From positions 1 to 64,000 of the forward strand of contig JAUNSR010000008.1 of assembly GCA_030539115.1 (NCBI GenBank): 64,000 nt of DNA, read 5' to 3'. The position numbers were made by a program, and so were the translations under genes. The notes under the pieces were generated by a model that was given only the letters and a program-made list of their open reading frames with translations, was not told where the DNA came from and ran no database searches. Below are positions 27,024-34,262 of this stretch, piece by piece (positions within the stretch are counted from its first letter, which is position 1; each line of letters begins with the position of its first letter). The stretch is from Bacteroidales bacterium (GTDB taxonomy: Bacteria > Bacteroidota > Bacteroidia > Bacteroidales > JAUNSR01).

Positions 27024-27086
27024 CTATAAAACGAAAAAGGTTGTCATCACGACAACCCATCTTCTTAACCTTAAATCTAATACCAT
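27024..27086 (-). CDS. putative 20-residue leader peptide in the small RNA
   Basis: A minus-strand ATG lies about 7 nt after the predicted transcript start and opens MVLDLRLRRW, then VVVMTTFFVL and a TAG. The first hairpin of the RNA lies inside this ORF, overlapping the VVVMTT codons. Translation would therefore melt it. The peptide is basic then hydrophobic. A second ATG (27018) opens MKLLRRSRKGIFF, whose codons run through the terminator hairpin. There is no direct evidence of translation. Confidence 0.35.
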   Translation of the reverse strand: MVLDLRLRRWVVVMTTFFVL

Positions 27087-27099
27087 GAAAAACACATTG

Positions 27100-27129
27100 C
27101 AAATGTACGGACTTTTTTGACATCCGCAA
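27100..27129 (-). promoter_or_regulatory. promoter of the candidate small RNA
   Basis: On the minus strand TTG (27127-27129), exactly 19 nt, then TACATTTG (27100-27107). This is a full match to the Bacteroides sigma-ABfr consensus. Confidence 0.8.
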
Positions 27130-27413
27130 TAGTATAACAACAAAAATGAAAAAAAGTATCACCGTTTTAATATTTTTTAGCATATATTCCCTATTTAGCC
27201 CCTTTTATGACCTTAAAATGCAGTTATAAATCCATATATGTATTGTCAACAATAAAACCAAATACTCAAATAATATTAACTTCAAAACAATCATTCAGTT
27301 GTTTTGGAGTTTTACAACTTAATTGTAAGCAATTATTAAAGAATCAATATGATTCAAAAGAAAAAGAAAGTCAGCTTCTATTTTTAGTATATTCGCAACT
27401 ATATTTTCAGAAG

Positions 27414-29384
27414 ATGATAGATAAAGCTACAGTTGAAAGAATTATCGATGCCGCTCAGATTGTTGAAGTAGTGTCAGATTTTGTTTCCTTAAAAAAAAGA
27501 GGGACAAATTATATAGGATTGTGTCCTTTCCATAATGAAAAGACACCCTCTTTCAGCGTTTCCTCAACAAAAAACATTTGTAAATGCTTCAGTTGCGGAA
27601 AAGGCGGAAATGCTGTCAACTTTTTAATGGAGCATGAGCAATGGAGTTATGTTGAAGCATTAAGATATCTTGCTAAAAAATATCAGATAGAAATAGAGGA
27701 GCGTGAGCTGACCGATGAAGAAAAACTTCAGCAAACAGCCCGTGAATCTATGTTTATTATCAATCAATATGCTCAGCAGTATTTCACAAACAACCTTTTC
27801 AATACCGATGAAGGACTCAATATAGGATTGAGTTACTTTCATGAGAGAGGATTTAGAAATGATATAATTAAGAAATTTCAACTTGGATACAGCCTTGATC
27901 AAAGAGATGCTTTTAGTCAAAGCGCATTAAAAAAAGGCTACAATAAGGAATTTCTTCTTAAAACAAGTCTCTCTATGGAGGGACAAAATGGTTTTATCCA
28001 GGATAGATTCAGATCTCGTGTAATGTTTCCTGTTCATTCTCTTTCAGGCAAAGTGGTTGCTTTTGGTGGAAGAGTATTAAAGAAAACCGATAAGCTTGCC
28101 AAATATGTCAACTCATCCGAATCTGAAATCTATCATAAGAGTAACGAACTATACGGAATTTTTTTCGCAAAGCAAAGCATAATTAAGCAAGACAGATGTT
28201 TCCTTGTAGAGGGTTATACAGATGTTTTGGCTATGCATCAGGCAGGAATAGAAAATGTGGTTGCCTCTTCCGGCACATCTTTGACTCCCGGTCAGATAAG
28301 AATGATACATCGATTTACTCCTAATGTGACAGTCTTATATGATGGTGATGCAGCCGGCATTAAAGCCTCATTAAGAGGTATCGACTTAATCCTTAGAGAG
28401 GGATTGAATGTAAAAGTGGTGCTTTTGCCCGACGGAGATGACCCGGATTCATTCTCCCGAAAACAAAATGCAGAGTCTTTTCTTAATTATATAAATGCCC
28501 ACGAAACCGACTTTATAAATTTCAAGACCTCGCTTCTTATTCAACAGTCAAATAACGACCCGATAAAAAGGGCTGAAATGATTACTGATATTGTAAGGTC
28601 AATATCCATCATTCCCGACCAAATTGTTAGATCTGTCTATATAAGAGAAACTTCAAGAATGCTTGAAATTTCTGAAGAGGTGCTTATTGCCGAAATAAAC
28701 AAGATTAAATATGCTGCAGATGAAGCTGAAAAAGTAAAACCTCAGCCCATACAAGAGCAGGTTACAAATGCTCAGGATGTTCCGGCTGAGAAAACCGATG
28801 AGCCTGTAAAACAAAGAATCACTCTTTTTGACAGATTTGAACGTTCAATTATTTATTATGTTGTCAGATATGGTGAAAAGAATATTTGGGGAGAACCTAA
28901 AGAGGGAGAAGAACCGCATGAGTTTTTAAGCGTAATAGATTTTATATCTCAAGACCTCGATAACGATGACATTATATTCAATCATCCACTTTACAAAAAG
29001 ATTCTTTCGGAAGCTGTTTTGGCTTCAAAAAAATCGAATTTTAAAAGCGAGCATTATTTTTTAAGCTACCCCGACATCGAAATAAGCAAACTTGCAACCG
29101 ATATAGCAGCCGATAAATATACTTTATCAAAAATACACACTAAGTTTGCTTCTGTAGAAACTGATATTGACAGGCTCCATGAGTTAGTGCCAAGGGCAAT
29201 TTATGAACTTAAAGATGCAATTGTTAGAAACGATATTAAGATACTTAATGAAGAGATAAAAAATATTTCTAAATCGGGTGATTTTTCTAAAATAGAGCAA
29301 GTTATGGAAGAATTAAAAGATAAGAATGAAATTCGTTCAGCTTTGGCAAAGGAGCTTGGAGAGCGAATAATTACAAGGTTGTAG
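27414..29384 (+). CDS. dnaG: DNA primase
   Basis: This 656-residue primase makes RNA primers for replication. The start is MIDKATVERIIDAAQIVEVV at 27414; the frame is open 69 codons further upstream but that part is AT-rich and unlike the family. The CHC2 zinc finger has Cys37, His40, Cys58 and Cys61 (CPFHNEKTPSF, CKCFSC). The TOPRIM core shows FLVEGYTDVLAMHQAG, SSGTSLTPGQ and VTVLYDGDAAG. The C-terminal DnaB-interaction region (from about 500) is less conserved. It is monocistronic. A C-terminal run of Lys/Glu-rich helices is usual in Bacteroidetes. Confidence 0.95.
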   Translation: MIDKATVERIIDAAQIVEVVSDFVSLKKRGTNYIGLCPFHNEKTPSFSVSSTKNICKCFSCGKGGNAVNFLMEHEQWSYVEALRYLAKKYQIEIEERELTDEEKLQQTARESMFIINQYAQQYFTNNLFNTDEGLNIGLSYFHERGFRNDIIKKFQLGYSLDQRDAFSQSALKKGYNKEFLLKTSLSMEGQNGFIQDRFRSRVMFPVHSLSGKVVAFGGRVLKKTDKLAKYVNSSESEIYHKSNELYGIFFAKQSIIKQDRCFLVEGYTDVLAMHQAGIENVVASSGTSLTPGQIRMIHRFTPNVTVLYDGDAAGIKASLRGIDLILREGLNVKVVLLPDGDDPDSFSRKQNAESFLNYINAHETDFINFKTSLLIQQSNNDPIKRAEMITDIVRSISIIPDQIVRSVYIRETSRMLEISEEVLIAEINKIKYAADEAEKVKPQPIQEQVTNAQDVPAEKTDEPVKQRITLFDRFERSIIYYVVRYGEKNIWGEPKEGEEPHEFLSVIDFISQDLDNDDIIFNHPLYKKILSEAVLASKKSNFKSEHYFLSYPDIEISKLATDIAADKYTLSKIHTKFASVETDIDRLHELVPRAIYELKDAIVRNDIKILNEEIKNISKSGDFSKIEQVMEELKDKNEIRSALAKELGERIITRL

Positions 29385-29590
29385 AAATTTTGTATATCTA
29401 TCTATATGTTTATTCTTCTTCTGAAATATAGCTTTTAAAAGAATTGCTTTATAATGTGTTTTCTATTACAAAAGTGAAATGCATTGCTTTAAATTAATTA
29501 TTCTTAAAGTATTATTCTCAAAAAATCTTCACTTTATTTATTAATGTCTTAAATTGCCGTAACTCGACTAAAGCTGAGATACACAACAAG

Positions 29591-29618
29591 ATGTATATAA
29601 ATGGCGTATTTGTACCTT
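29591..29618 (+). promoter_or_regulatory. shared near-palindromic element, copy B
   Basis: TATATAAATGGCG followed by TATTTGTACCTT matches copy A with one difference over 25 bases. It ends 26 nt before an ATG at 29645, the same layout as at the amidase gene. Here no full-length gene follows. The element lies in the 843-bp gene-free stretch 29385-30227. Confidence 0.6.
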
Positions 29619-29644
29619 ATTGTAAAAAAATAAATTCCTTATAA

Positions 29645-29731
29645 ATGAAACGTATTTACATCTTAATCCTCAATATATTAATAATATTAAATATATTGAG
29701 GATTAATTATTATAGAAGTTCACAATATTGA
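29645..29731 (+). pseudogene. 28-codon signal-peptide-like ORF after element B
   Basis: The ATG at 29645 opens MKRIYILILNILIILNIL, then ten more residues and TGA. A basic start followed by a hydrophobic core looks like a signal peptide without a mature protein. Half of the ORF overlaps a 44-nt palindrome (29663-29706). It may be the head of a deleted exported gene, a tiny membrane peptide, or chance. The shared upstream element is the main reason to list it. Confidence 0.35.
29663..29706. repeat. 17-bp-stem palindrome
   Basis: TTAATCCTCAATATATT (29663-29679) and its exact complement (29690-29706) enclose a 10-nt loop, itself largely palindromic. No T-run follows, so it is not a standard terminator. 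It could be a cruciform or an RNA stem. Confidence 0.7.
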
Positions 29732-29820
29732 CACACCATTATTAATAGATATTTCATAAAACCAAAAATCACAAGCCACTAATATCCAACAATTTAAAAA
29801 ATATGAAAAATTTCTTTTAT

Positions 29821-29885
29821 CGATTTTCAAATTTTAAACGTCAAAAAAAAAAAATTTGAACGTCGATTTTCAAATTTTGAACGTC
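29821..29885. repeat. 22-bp direct repeats with ACGTC core
   Basis: CGATTTTCAAATTTT, then A or G, then AACGTC occurs at 29821-29842 and 29864-29885 with one difference. A partial third copy (ATTTGAACGTCG) lies between. The tract is AT-rich and upstream of the oxidoreductase gene at 30228. Confidence 0.6.
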
Positions 29886-29892
29886 GAAAATT

Positions 29893-29912
29893 AAATTTTC
29901 ATCAGTCATTTT
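29893..29912 (+). repeat. AAATTTTCATCAGTCATTTT motif, distant copy
   Basis: This 20-mer is identical to 60932-60951 and to the inverted arm at 60976-60995. It is the second motif shared by the two largest gene-free stretches of the window. The remaining part of 29385-30227 shows no genes or known RNAs. Confidence 0.6.
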
Positions 29913-30227
29913 GTTTATTTATTTGACAGAAATAAAAAATTGATGATTAAATGAATTTAATTGCAGATCAAAACGGATGCAACATTGATAAAAAAATTAA
30001 AACGACAAAATAGTAGTAATAAAACAGAGTATGGGTAAAACAAATTTAATAAAAAATATTAAATATCAATTTATTAATTCACTAATACTCAACAATAGTT
30101 TCTTACAGGTAACAATCTAAACAAAAAGTAACTTGTTGTATTTATAAAAAATAGATATCATATTTACACTCGAAAAGAAACAAACACTCTTTTAGTTAGC
30201 TATATTGATTATTAATAATTTACAGTT

Positions 30228-30878
30228 ATGAAAAATGTAACATTAATTGGAGCAAGTGGTTTTGTTGGAACTGCAATCCTAAAAGAATTATTAGAACGAG
30301 GCAATAAGGTTACTGCAATTGTTCGTAATCCTGAAAAGATTACTATTAGCAACGACAATTTAACTGTTGTAAAAGCTGATGTCTCAGATGAAGAAAAAAT
30401 AATCGAGTCATGCAAAGGTAAAGATGCTGTAATAAGTGCTTACAATCCGGGATGGACAAACCCCAATATTTATGAAGAAACCCTGAAAAACTATCCATTA
30501 ATCTTGGAAGCTGCAAAAAAAGCAGGAGTTAAACGGTTGTTATGTGTTGGAGGTGCAGGCACATTGTTTGTAGCTCCCGGAGTAAGAGTTTTAGATTCAG
30601 GTGCAATTCCTGCGGAGATTATGGATGCTGTTAAGTCTTTGGGCGAATTCTACCTAAATACTTTGGTAAATGAAAAAGATATTGATTGGGTATTCTTCTC
30701 TCCTGCCGGAACTCTTCAACAGGGAAAACGTACCGGGAAATTCCGTCTTGGAAAGGATGACCTAATTGTTGACGAAAATGGTCAAAGCCATATTTCCGTT
30801 GAAGACTATGCTATGGCGATGGTAGATGAAATGGAAAATGAAAATCATCATAAAGAGCGTTTTACTATCGGATATTAA
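30228..30878 (+). CDS. NAD(P)-binding oxidoreductase (NmrA/atypical SDR)
   Basis: This is a 216-residue Rossmann-fold protein. The nucleotide loop LIGASGFVGTAIL is at residues 6-18 and matches the GxxGxxG pattern. KADVSDEEKI and AVISAYNP follow the usual atypical-SDR layout, with LLCVGGAGTLFV in the central sheet and DWVFFSPAGTL near 147. The catalytic YxxxK of classical SDRs is not seen, as is typical of NmrA-like members. Such proteins act as quinone or flavin-type reductases or redox sensors. The substrate is unknown. It precedes the PNPOx-like gene by 163 nt. Confidence 0.8.
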   Translation: MKNVTLIGASGFVGTAILKELLERGNKVTAIVRNPEKITISNDNLTVVKADVSDEEKIIESCKGKDAVISAYNPGWTNPNIYEETLKNYPLILEAAKKAGVKRLLCVGGAGTLFVAPGVRVLDSGAIPAEIMDAVKSLGEFYLNTLVNEKDIDWVFFSPAGTLQQGKRTGKFRLGKDDLIVDENGQSHISVEDYAMAMVDEMENENHHKERFTIGY

Positions 30879-30980
30879 TACTCATTTTAGAGTTGATGAT
30901 AATGAAAATTATGAATCGATGGTTTGTTGAATTTTAAAATCAATATTTCTTATTATTCTTAAATTTACAGAGAATCATAA

Positions 30981-31024
30981 TCAGTATAATAGTGCAGATA
31001 ACTATATCAGCACTATTATACTGA
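30981..31024. repeat. 15-bp perfect hairpin upstream of PNPOx-like gene
   Basis: TCAGTATAATAGTGC (30981-30995) and GCACTATTATACTGA (31010-31024) form a perfect stem with a 14-nt loop. No T-run follows. It ends 17 nt before the ATG at 31042, so it could be an operator or an mRNA hairpin covering the start region. Confidence 0.65.
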
Positions 31025-31041
31025 ATTTCTAATAATTATAT

Positions 31042-31440
31042 ATGGAAAAAGCTTTAAATTTTTTATCAAGACATAAAGATGTTGCTTTTGCAACAGTGGA
31101 GGAAAACAAGCCTAAAATTCGTGTTTTTCAAATTATGAAAATAGATAATAACACACTGTATTTTGCCACCGCTCCTCATAAGGAGGTTTATCAACAACTT
31201 CTGAATAATCCTGAAGTAGAATTACTTGCTATGGCAGATAATATTTCAGTGAGAGTAAACGGTAAAGCTGTATTTGATGTATCAGAGGAAATTGGGAAAC
31301 AAATATATGAGTCAAATCCTGTTCTTATTCGCTTATATAGTTCTTATTCTAAATTAGTTTATTTTAGAATTAATATCAGCATGCTTGATTATTACGATTT
31401 AACTCCAACTCCACCCACTTTTAATCATTATAACTTTTAA
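31042..31440 (+). CDS. pyridoxamine 5'-phosphate oxidase-like flavoprotein
   Basis: This is a 132-residue split-barrel protein. MEKALNFLSRHKDVAFATVEENKP opens the fold, here shown as KDVAFATVEE with KIRVFQIMKIDNNTLYF and FATAPHKEVYQQLLNNP. The last fits FMN binding and the dimer interface. Such short PNPOx-like proteins bind FMN or F420 and often reduce xenobiotics. The true substrate is unknown. It is preceded by a strong hairpin and stands next to the oxidoreductase, so both may serve redox detoxification (inference). Confidence 0.8.
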   Translation: MEKALNFLSRHKDVAFATVEENKPKIRVFQIMKIDNNTLYFATAPHKEVYQQLLNNPEVELLAMADNISVRVNGKAVFDVSEEIGKQIYESNPVLIRLYSSYSKLVYFRINISMLDYYDLTPTPPTFNHYNF

Positions 31441-31485
31441 TATAAATTTAACATACATATCAATATACTCGAAGTTAATAATTAG

Positions 31486-31493
31486 TATATTTG
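31486..31493 (+). promoter_or_regulatory. -7 box of lipoprotein pair
   Basis: TATATTTG, an exact TAnnTTTG match, lies 26 nt before the ATG at 31520. No clear -33 TTG. Confidence 0.5.
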
Positions 31494-31519
31494 TTTCCTA
31501 TTCTAATATTGAAACAAAT

Positions 31520-32251
31520 ATGCGATATATTATAAAGTCACTTGTAATTATTGTCAGCTTATTGTTTTCATTAAGCTGCACTAATATTGAAGATGACGGC
31601 TCAAGAGGTTTTTATTCCAAAGCTACCGTAATAGGTGATTCTGAGAATGGTTATTACTGCTTCTTAAATCATGGCGGATATGTTTTCACACGCGATTCAA
31701 ACCTAAAAGGAGTTGAACGCGGGTACTTTAGCTTTTCATATTCAGAGAGTGACTGGGCTCAAACGCCACAAGGAGTAAAGTATATTGACAATGCTCATGT
31801 ACAACCTTTTAATAAGTATTGCATATACAGAGTTACCAATCCAATTAGCGTTGATAATGAAAATTCACAGCTGGTTATCAACAACAATAAAAATGTAATA
31901 CCTGAATTGTGGGGACTCTCCGGCTACTGTGGTTATGTTGACTTGAATATGAACATTGCAGCATTCAACCAAATAAGCGGAGAAGAAGTTAATGCTGACA
32001 TTAACTTGATTTATAACCCCGATAAACAAAATAACGATACACTGCTATTCCAACTTTACTGCAATCCGAATGTACCTTCCAATTGGAATAAAGTAAGCAA
32101 TACTTATGGCGACATATCCTGCGATATTTCTTCTCTGTCTGACCTTAAACAATGGAAAGATTCTGTTGTGATAGTGGTTGAGACTGAAGATATGAAAAGA
32201 CATTCCACTAAAATAAGTAAACAAGATTTTTACAAACCATCATTAAAATAA
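31520..32251 (+). CDS. NigD-like lipoprotein
   Basis: This 243-residue protein has a lipoprotein signal (IVSLLFSLSC, Cys about residue 20). The layout YYCFLNHGGYVFTRDSN then GVERGYFSFSYSESDW resembles the NigD N-terminal OB-like domain. The C-terminal part (NADINLIYNPDKQNNDTLLF) would be its beta-sandwich. NigD-like proteins are abundant surface or periplasmic lipoproteins of Bacteroidales, first seen next to bacteriocin genes. Their role is unclear. The next gene starts 4 nt downstream, so the two form an operon. Confidence 0.65.
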   Translation: MRYIIKSLVIIVSLLFSLSCTNIEDDGSRGFYSKATVIGDSENGYYCFLNHGGYVFTRDSNLKGVERGYFSFSYSESDWAQTPQGVKYIDNAHVQPFNKYCIYRVTNPISVDNENSQLVINNNKNVIPELWGLSGYCGYVDLNMNIAAFNQISGEEVNADINLIYNPDKQNNDTLLFQLYCNPNVPSNWNKVSNTYGDISCDISSLSDLKQWKDSVVIVVETEDMKRHSTKISKQDFYKPSLK

Positions 32252-32255
32252 ATTT

Positions 32256-33005
32256 ATGAATCGCTTTAAATTTTTTTTCAGCCTTATCTCTGCTGTTTTT
32301 ATGTTTGTTTTTTCATCATGTGGCAATGACAATGATGGACTTGACGGCAATTCGAATATTGAATTGAAGGTTGCATCATCATTGGATGTTAAAAACGGAG
32401 TATCTTCGCTAATAATTAAAGAATTAGGGACTGGCTATTTATTTCCTTGGACTCCTTATTACGAAAAAATAGTTGGTTTCGATTATGAAGAGGAATATGA
32501 ATATCTTTTGACAGTCGATAAAGTTGAACAGCCAATTTCTTCAAGCAAACCTTCTTATTACAAACTAAAAAAAGTAATCTCTAAAGAGAAAAAGCAAACT
32601 GTATTTACAAGTAACTCTTTCAGCGTAGGCAATTCTGCTGTTGCAGAGGGTGAATATTTATCTGCAGCCGATAAAGAAACTATTGAAAAGCTTATTAAGC
32701 AATCATCACCGTTTTATAATTGCAATGGAATAACACTAAACGTAATTGATTTTCAAAAAAACAACGAAGGTGTATTTGTATTGAATAATGATAAAAGCGG
32801 AAAGTATTCAATTGAAAACAATGATAACGGAGTGATTTTAACACTGAGCTTTGATAAAAAGACTTATGTATATAAATCTATAACAAGTGAAAAGCCATCT
32901 TCAATGAGCAAATATTTTATTCTTGATGTAACTGCTGAATACCAAAAGGATTACCCTCAACTTGAATCAGCCGCTTCAGTAATAAAACTTTCTGTGATGT
33001 TATAA
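32256..33005 (+). CDS. lipoprotein with DUF4377-like domain
   Basis: This 249-residue protein has a lipoprotein signal (FMFVFSSCGND, Cys about residue 22). PWTPYYEKIVGFDYEEEYEYL followed by VDKVEQP and YYKLKKVISKEK matches the DUF4377 pattern (about residues 45-110); the first motif is given here only by its core GFDYEEEYEY. The C-terminal half is beta-rich and unrecognised. It is translationally close to the NigD-like gene. Function unknown. Confidence 0.6.
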   Translation: MNRFKFFFSLISAVFMFVFSSCGNDNDGLDGNSNIELKVASSLDVKNGVSSLIIKELGTGYLFPWTPYYEKIVGFDYEEEYEYLLTVDKVEQPISSSKPSYYKLKKVISKEKKQTVFTSNSFSVGNSAVAEGEYLSAADKETIEKLIKQSSPFYNCNGITLNVIDFQKNNEGVFVLNNDKSGKYSIENNDNGVILTLSFDKKTYVYKSITSEKPSSMSKYFILDVTAEYQKDYPQLESAASVIKLSVML

Positions 33006-33056
33006 TTTATAAACTGTTGATTTAATTTATTCTTGCTTAATTATTGATTCTTTATT

Positions 33057-33944
33057 CTAATTTTTTTGTGCTTTCCACAATTGATAACTGTTAATAATAT
33101 TCTGCCAAACCACATAAGTTGCAGGGGCAAGCGATGCTACAGGATTTAAAAACACCTGAGTCATCCATATAGCCAAAATAGTGTTCTTCTGTCCTAAAGA
33201 TTGTCCTGATGCAATTCTGTTGTTGAACTTTGAACCTATTGTTTTTCCTATTACAAATTGCAGGCAGCAAATAAACAGTGCACTAAAGGCTAATGTCAAT
33301 TCCATTTTAACATCATGTTTTTCAAGATTAACAAGCGAGCTTACTGTTCTGGCAGTAACAATCATCAGAGATAACGACCATAAGTAAAATGGCATTTTAG
33401 AGAAACGGAGCATTACTTGCTGCACTTTAGGCAAGGTCAGTCTTATTGCCCATGCACAGAGCAATGGTAAAATAAGAAGTGGAAACACCTTTATAAATAT
33501 CCTCAACATTGAATCAAGAAAAGTAAGGTCGGGATTCATACCGCTCATAGAAAAAAGAATTGGAGCAGCTATTGCCACGCCCACATTGCTTATTAATGTA
33601 AAAACAGTCAAAAACCCCATATCACCTTTCAACATGCCGGTAATTACAGCGGCTGAGGTTGCAGTCGGAGCCAAAAAACAAATCATTGCACCTTCGGCAA
33701 GAATTTTGCTGTATGGTAAAATCAAAAAGTATGCGGCAGTTGCCAATCCCAACTGTAGAGCAAGCAAAATAAAATGAAGCTTTTTGACAGATATAGAACG
33801 GGGAGAGAGTTTGCTGAATGTAAACAAGAGCATTAAGAAAATAAGATACGGCATTAAATCCGTAAACATATTAAAGAAACTATAAAAGATGCCACCTAAA
33901 AGCATTGCTATCGGCATCATAAAATCTTTTACTTTTTGAAACAC
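33057..33944 (-). CDS. SBF-type (bile acid:Na+ symporter fold) transporter
   Basis: This is a membrane protein of about 295 residues with 9-10 helices. MMPIAMLLGGIFYSFFNMF is helix 1, and CFLAPTATSAAVITGMLKGD is the conserved cross-over helix. ISNVGVAIAAP and GQKNTILAIWMTQVFLNPVAS complete the SBF pattern. The start is uncertain: a GTG at 33944 keeps a normal short N-terminus, an ATG at 33920 is also possible, and the longer frame starts at a TTG upstream of a -7-like TACCTTTA. Substrates of bacterial members include organic anions and pantoate-like acids. The substrate here is unknown. Confidence 0.8.
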   Translation of the reverse strand: MFQKVKDFMMPIAMLLGGIFYSFFNMFTDLMPYLIFLMLLFTFSKLSPRSISVKKLHFILLALQLGLATAAYFLILPYSKILAEGAMICFLAPTATSAAVITGMLKGDMGFLTVFTLISNVGVAIAAPILFSMSGMNPDLTFLDSMLRIFIKVFPLLILPLLCAWAIRLTLPKVQQVMLRFSKMPFYLWSLSLMIVTARTVSSLVNLEKHDVKMELTLAFSALFICCLQFVIGKTIGSKFNNRIASGQSLGQKNTILAIWMTQVFLNPVASLAPATYVVWQNIINSYQLWKAQKN

Positions 33945-34262
33945 AACCTTAAATATTAAATTATTGTGTAAAGGTAAAATATTTGAGTAATCTGTATTAT
34001 ATGTACTATAAAAAACAATTATCAAATTATCTGATTATTCAATTACAATGATTACTTATTTTAATAATTAATTAAAATAAATACAGTCACATACAATAAT
34101 ATAAATATTTTTTAAATAGATTTGAAAGCTCTAAACATAAATTATATTTAGGACTTGGCATGTGCAGTATTACCCCACTTAATTGTGTTTGTATTTTGCA
34201 TTCAATCAACTGTCCTATACTACAATTTTTTACTTCACGAGTATTTAAACAAGAGAAAATAT

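Larger units (their letters stand above)
26978..27093 (-). ncRNA. candidate small RNA or peptide leader
   Basis: A minus-strand transcript of about 115 nt is predicted from a near-perfect promoter (27100-27129) to a terminator (26978-27001). Its first hairpin is GGTTGTC/GACAACC with a 5-nt loop (27039-27057). The second is the terminator ATCCC-GAAAA-GGGAT followed by eight T. The same 11-mer GTTAAGAAGAT stands directly before each hairpin (27059-27069 and 27000-27010, minus strand). It contains a 20-codon ORF (27024-27086). I have the impression that similar sequences occur widely in Bacteroidales but cannot prove it here. It could act in trans or as a leader for aguAB after read-through. Confidence 0.6.
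29777..30094. repeat. copies of CACTAATATYCAACA motif in gene-free stretch
   Basis: CACTAATATCCAACA (29777-29791) and CACTAATACTCAACA (30080-30094) are two versions of one 15-mer. A third, CACTAATATTCAACA, occurs at 60510-60524 in the other large gene-free stretch. All are on the + strand. Confidence 0.5.

Noticed and set aside
26896..27183. 95-codon minus-strand ORF
   Set aside because: It runs through the small-RNA promoter, both hairpins and the terminator, and its sequence resembles no protein. The RNA interpretation explains the region better.
29561..29590. CTGAGA-like stretch suggesting a TPP riboswitch
   Set aside because: Only the short word GCTGAGAT is present. The second conserved block and the paired helices of the THI element are missing.
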